64,000 bases of DNA from Bacteroidota bacterium (lineage in GTDB: Bacteria > Bacteroidota > Bacteroidia > Bacteroidales > JAAUTT01). The notes under the pieces were generated by a model. It saw only the letters and a program-made list of their open reading frames with translations. It was not told the DNA's origin and made no database searches. Both the position numbers and the translations under genes were made by a program. Shown piece by piece: positions 63,300 to 64,000 of this stretch. Each line of letters starts with the position of its first letter. Position 1 is the first letter of the stretch. The stretch is from contig JAUZOO010000006.1 of the NCBI GenBank assembly GCA_030706405.1, positions 1 through 64,000 on the forward strand, in the 5' to 3' direction.

Positions 63300-64000
63300 A
63301 TGAAAACAAAATTTAAGGTAGTTGGAATAGGGGAGGTATTGTGGGATATGCTGCCACAAGGCAAACAATTAGGCGGAGCACCGGCCAATTTTGCGTACCA
63401 TGCCAATCAGCTTGGTGCCGAAAGTTATGTAATTAGCGCTATTGGCAAAGATGCTTTGGGTGAAGAAATTCTTAATCAATTATCTGCTTACGACTTGAAT
63501 TTACGTCTCGAAAAGGTAGATTACCCTACCGGGACGGTAAATGTAACAGTAAGCAACCTGGGTATTCCTGAATATGAAATCATTAAAAATGTAGCCTGGG
63601 ATTATCTTGAGCTCACACCGGAAAACATTAGCCTTGCACAACAAACTGATGCCGTTTGTTTTGGAAGTTTAGCCCAGCGGCATGAAGTCTCGCGCAAAGC
63701 GATTACAGATTTTATTAAAAAAGTCCCGGTGAATGCCTTGAAAATTTTTGATATCAACCTTCGGCAAAATTTTTACAACAAGGAGTTGATCGAAAATTCT
63801 ATCAAGTTATCTAATGTGCTAAAAATTAATGATGATGAACTAAAAATTGTATCAGAAATGTTTGGCTGGACGGGCGACGATGAGAAAATATGCCAAAAAC
63901 TGATCGAAGTTTATCAACTCAAAGTGCTGGCCTACACCTGTGGTACCAAAGGTAGTTATTTGTACAAAGGCAGTGGAAAATCGTTTATGGATACCCCAAT
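63300..64000 (+). CDS. Fructokinase, PfkB family (cut by window end)
   Basis: The ATG at 63300 lies 1 bp after the MFS stop. The first 233 residues match PfkB sugar kinases: GEVLWDMLPQGKQLGGAPAN is the ribokinase/fructokinase signature, YVISAIGKDALGEEIL the dimer lid strand, and KIFDINLRQNFYNKELI the substrate-site region. The anion-hole GxGD motif would lie past 64000. It should phosphorylate imported fructose, ending the pathway in this locus. Confidence 0.88.
   Translation, partial: MKTKFKVVGIGEVLWDMLPQGKQLGGAPANFAYHANQLGAESYVISAIGKDALGEEILNQLSAYDLNLRLEKVDYPTGTVNVTVSNLGIPEYEIIKNVAWDYLELTPENISLAQQTDAVCFGSLAQRHEVSRKAITDFIKKVPVNALKIFDINLRQNFYNKELIENSIKLSNVLKINDDELKIVSEMFGWTGDDEKICQKLIEVYQLKVLAYTCGTKGSYLYKGSGKSFMDTP

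Noticed and set aside
1-64000. CRISPR arrays and rRNA operons
   Set aside because: No regularly spaced direct repeats with unique spacers, no cas genes and no rRNA-like conserved blocks were seen.

Overview
The window is a piece of a Bacteroidota chromosome. The evidence is a SusC/SusD pair with a fructan-utilisation locus, lipoprotein and signal-peptide styles typical of the phylum, AT-rich spacers without strong Shine-Dalgarno sites, RHS genes of the Bacteroidota two-gene type, and many secreted proteins sharing a C-terminal domain widespread in this phylum. Genus cannot be fixed from sequence alone; a free-living or gut-type saccharolytic Bacteroidales/Sphingobacteriales-like bacterium fits.

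Layout. (1) 0-6.2 kb: six tightly packed paralogous secreted tail-fibre-like proteins plus a broken seventh. (2) 6.3-14.2 kb: two giant YD-repeat/RHS proteins; the second has CUB-like domains at its N terminus and a compositionally foreign C-terminal tip. (3) 14.5-17.9 kb: a plastic zone with a dead IS5-family element, a small membrane protein, a broken lipoprotein, two copies of a REP-like repeat and decayed coding sequence. (4) 18-21 kb: three more tail-fibre-like paralogs. (5) 21.1-33.2 kb: a 13-gene operon-like run encoding a type II secretion/type IV pilus-like machine (pilins, prepilin peptidase, ATPase, secretin, inner-membrane assembly proteins, GspF), including a beta-helix protein and a MORN-type protein not found in classical systems. 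(6) 33.2-34.6 kb and 40.3-41 kb: junction zones holding a partial gspF duplication, 3' tRNA ends used as attachment cores, integrase-arm-like repeats, and fragments of GH43, GH2 and possibly a transposase. (7) 34.8-40.3 kb: an unassigned four-gene biosynthetic cluster (Fe-S/FAD oxidoreductase, thioester-reductase-like SDR, B12 radical SAM enzyme, methyltransferase). (8) 41.1-47.5 kb, all minus strand: an oxidative-stress and iron islet (SOD, ferritin, catalase, iron permease, NADP oxidoreductase, DJ-1 protein, DUF6496, pyruvate oxidase, BON protein). Its SOD and catalase carry large in-frame internal deletions and its iron permease a frameshift. (9) 48.4-64 kb: a fructan locus (SusC, SusD, DUF4960 lipoprotein, two standard GH32s, one GH32 with an altered nucleophile, a probable GH91 fructotransferase, an MFS sugar porter, and a fructokinase cut by the window end).

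How it works together. The fructan locus reads as a complete path: surface capture and cleavage, TonB-dependent import, periplasmic hydrolysis, inner-membrane transport, phosphorylation. The pilus/secretin machine lies directly after a block of nine secreted fibre-like proteins and two RHS proteins; a functional link is an inference, not shown. The 33-48 kb stretch looks like a tRNA-targeted integration hotspot now in decay.
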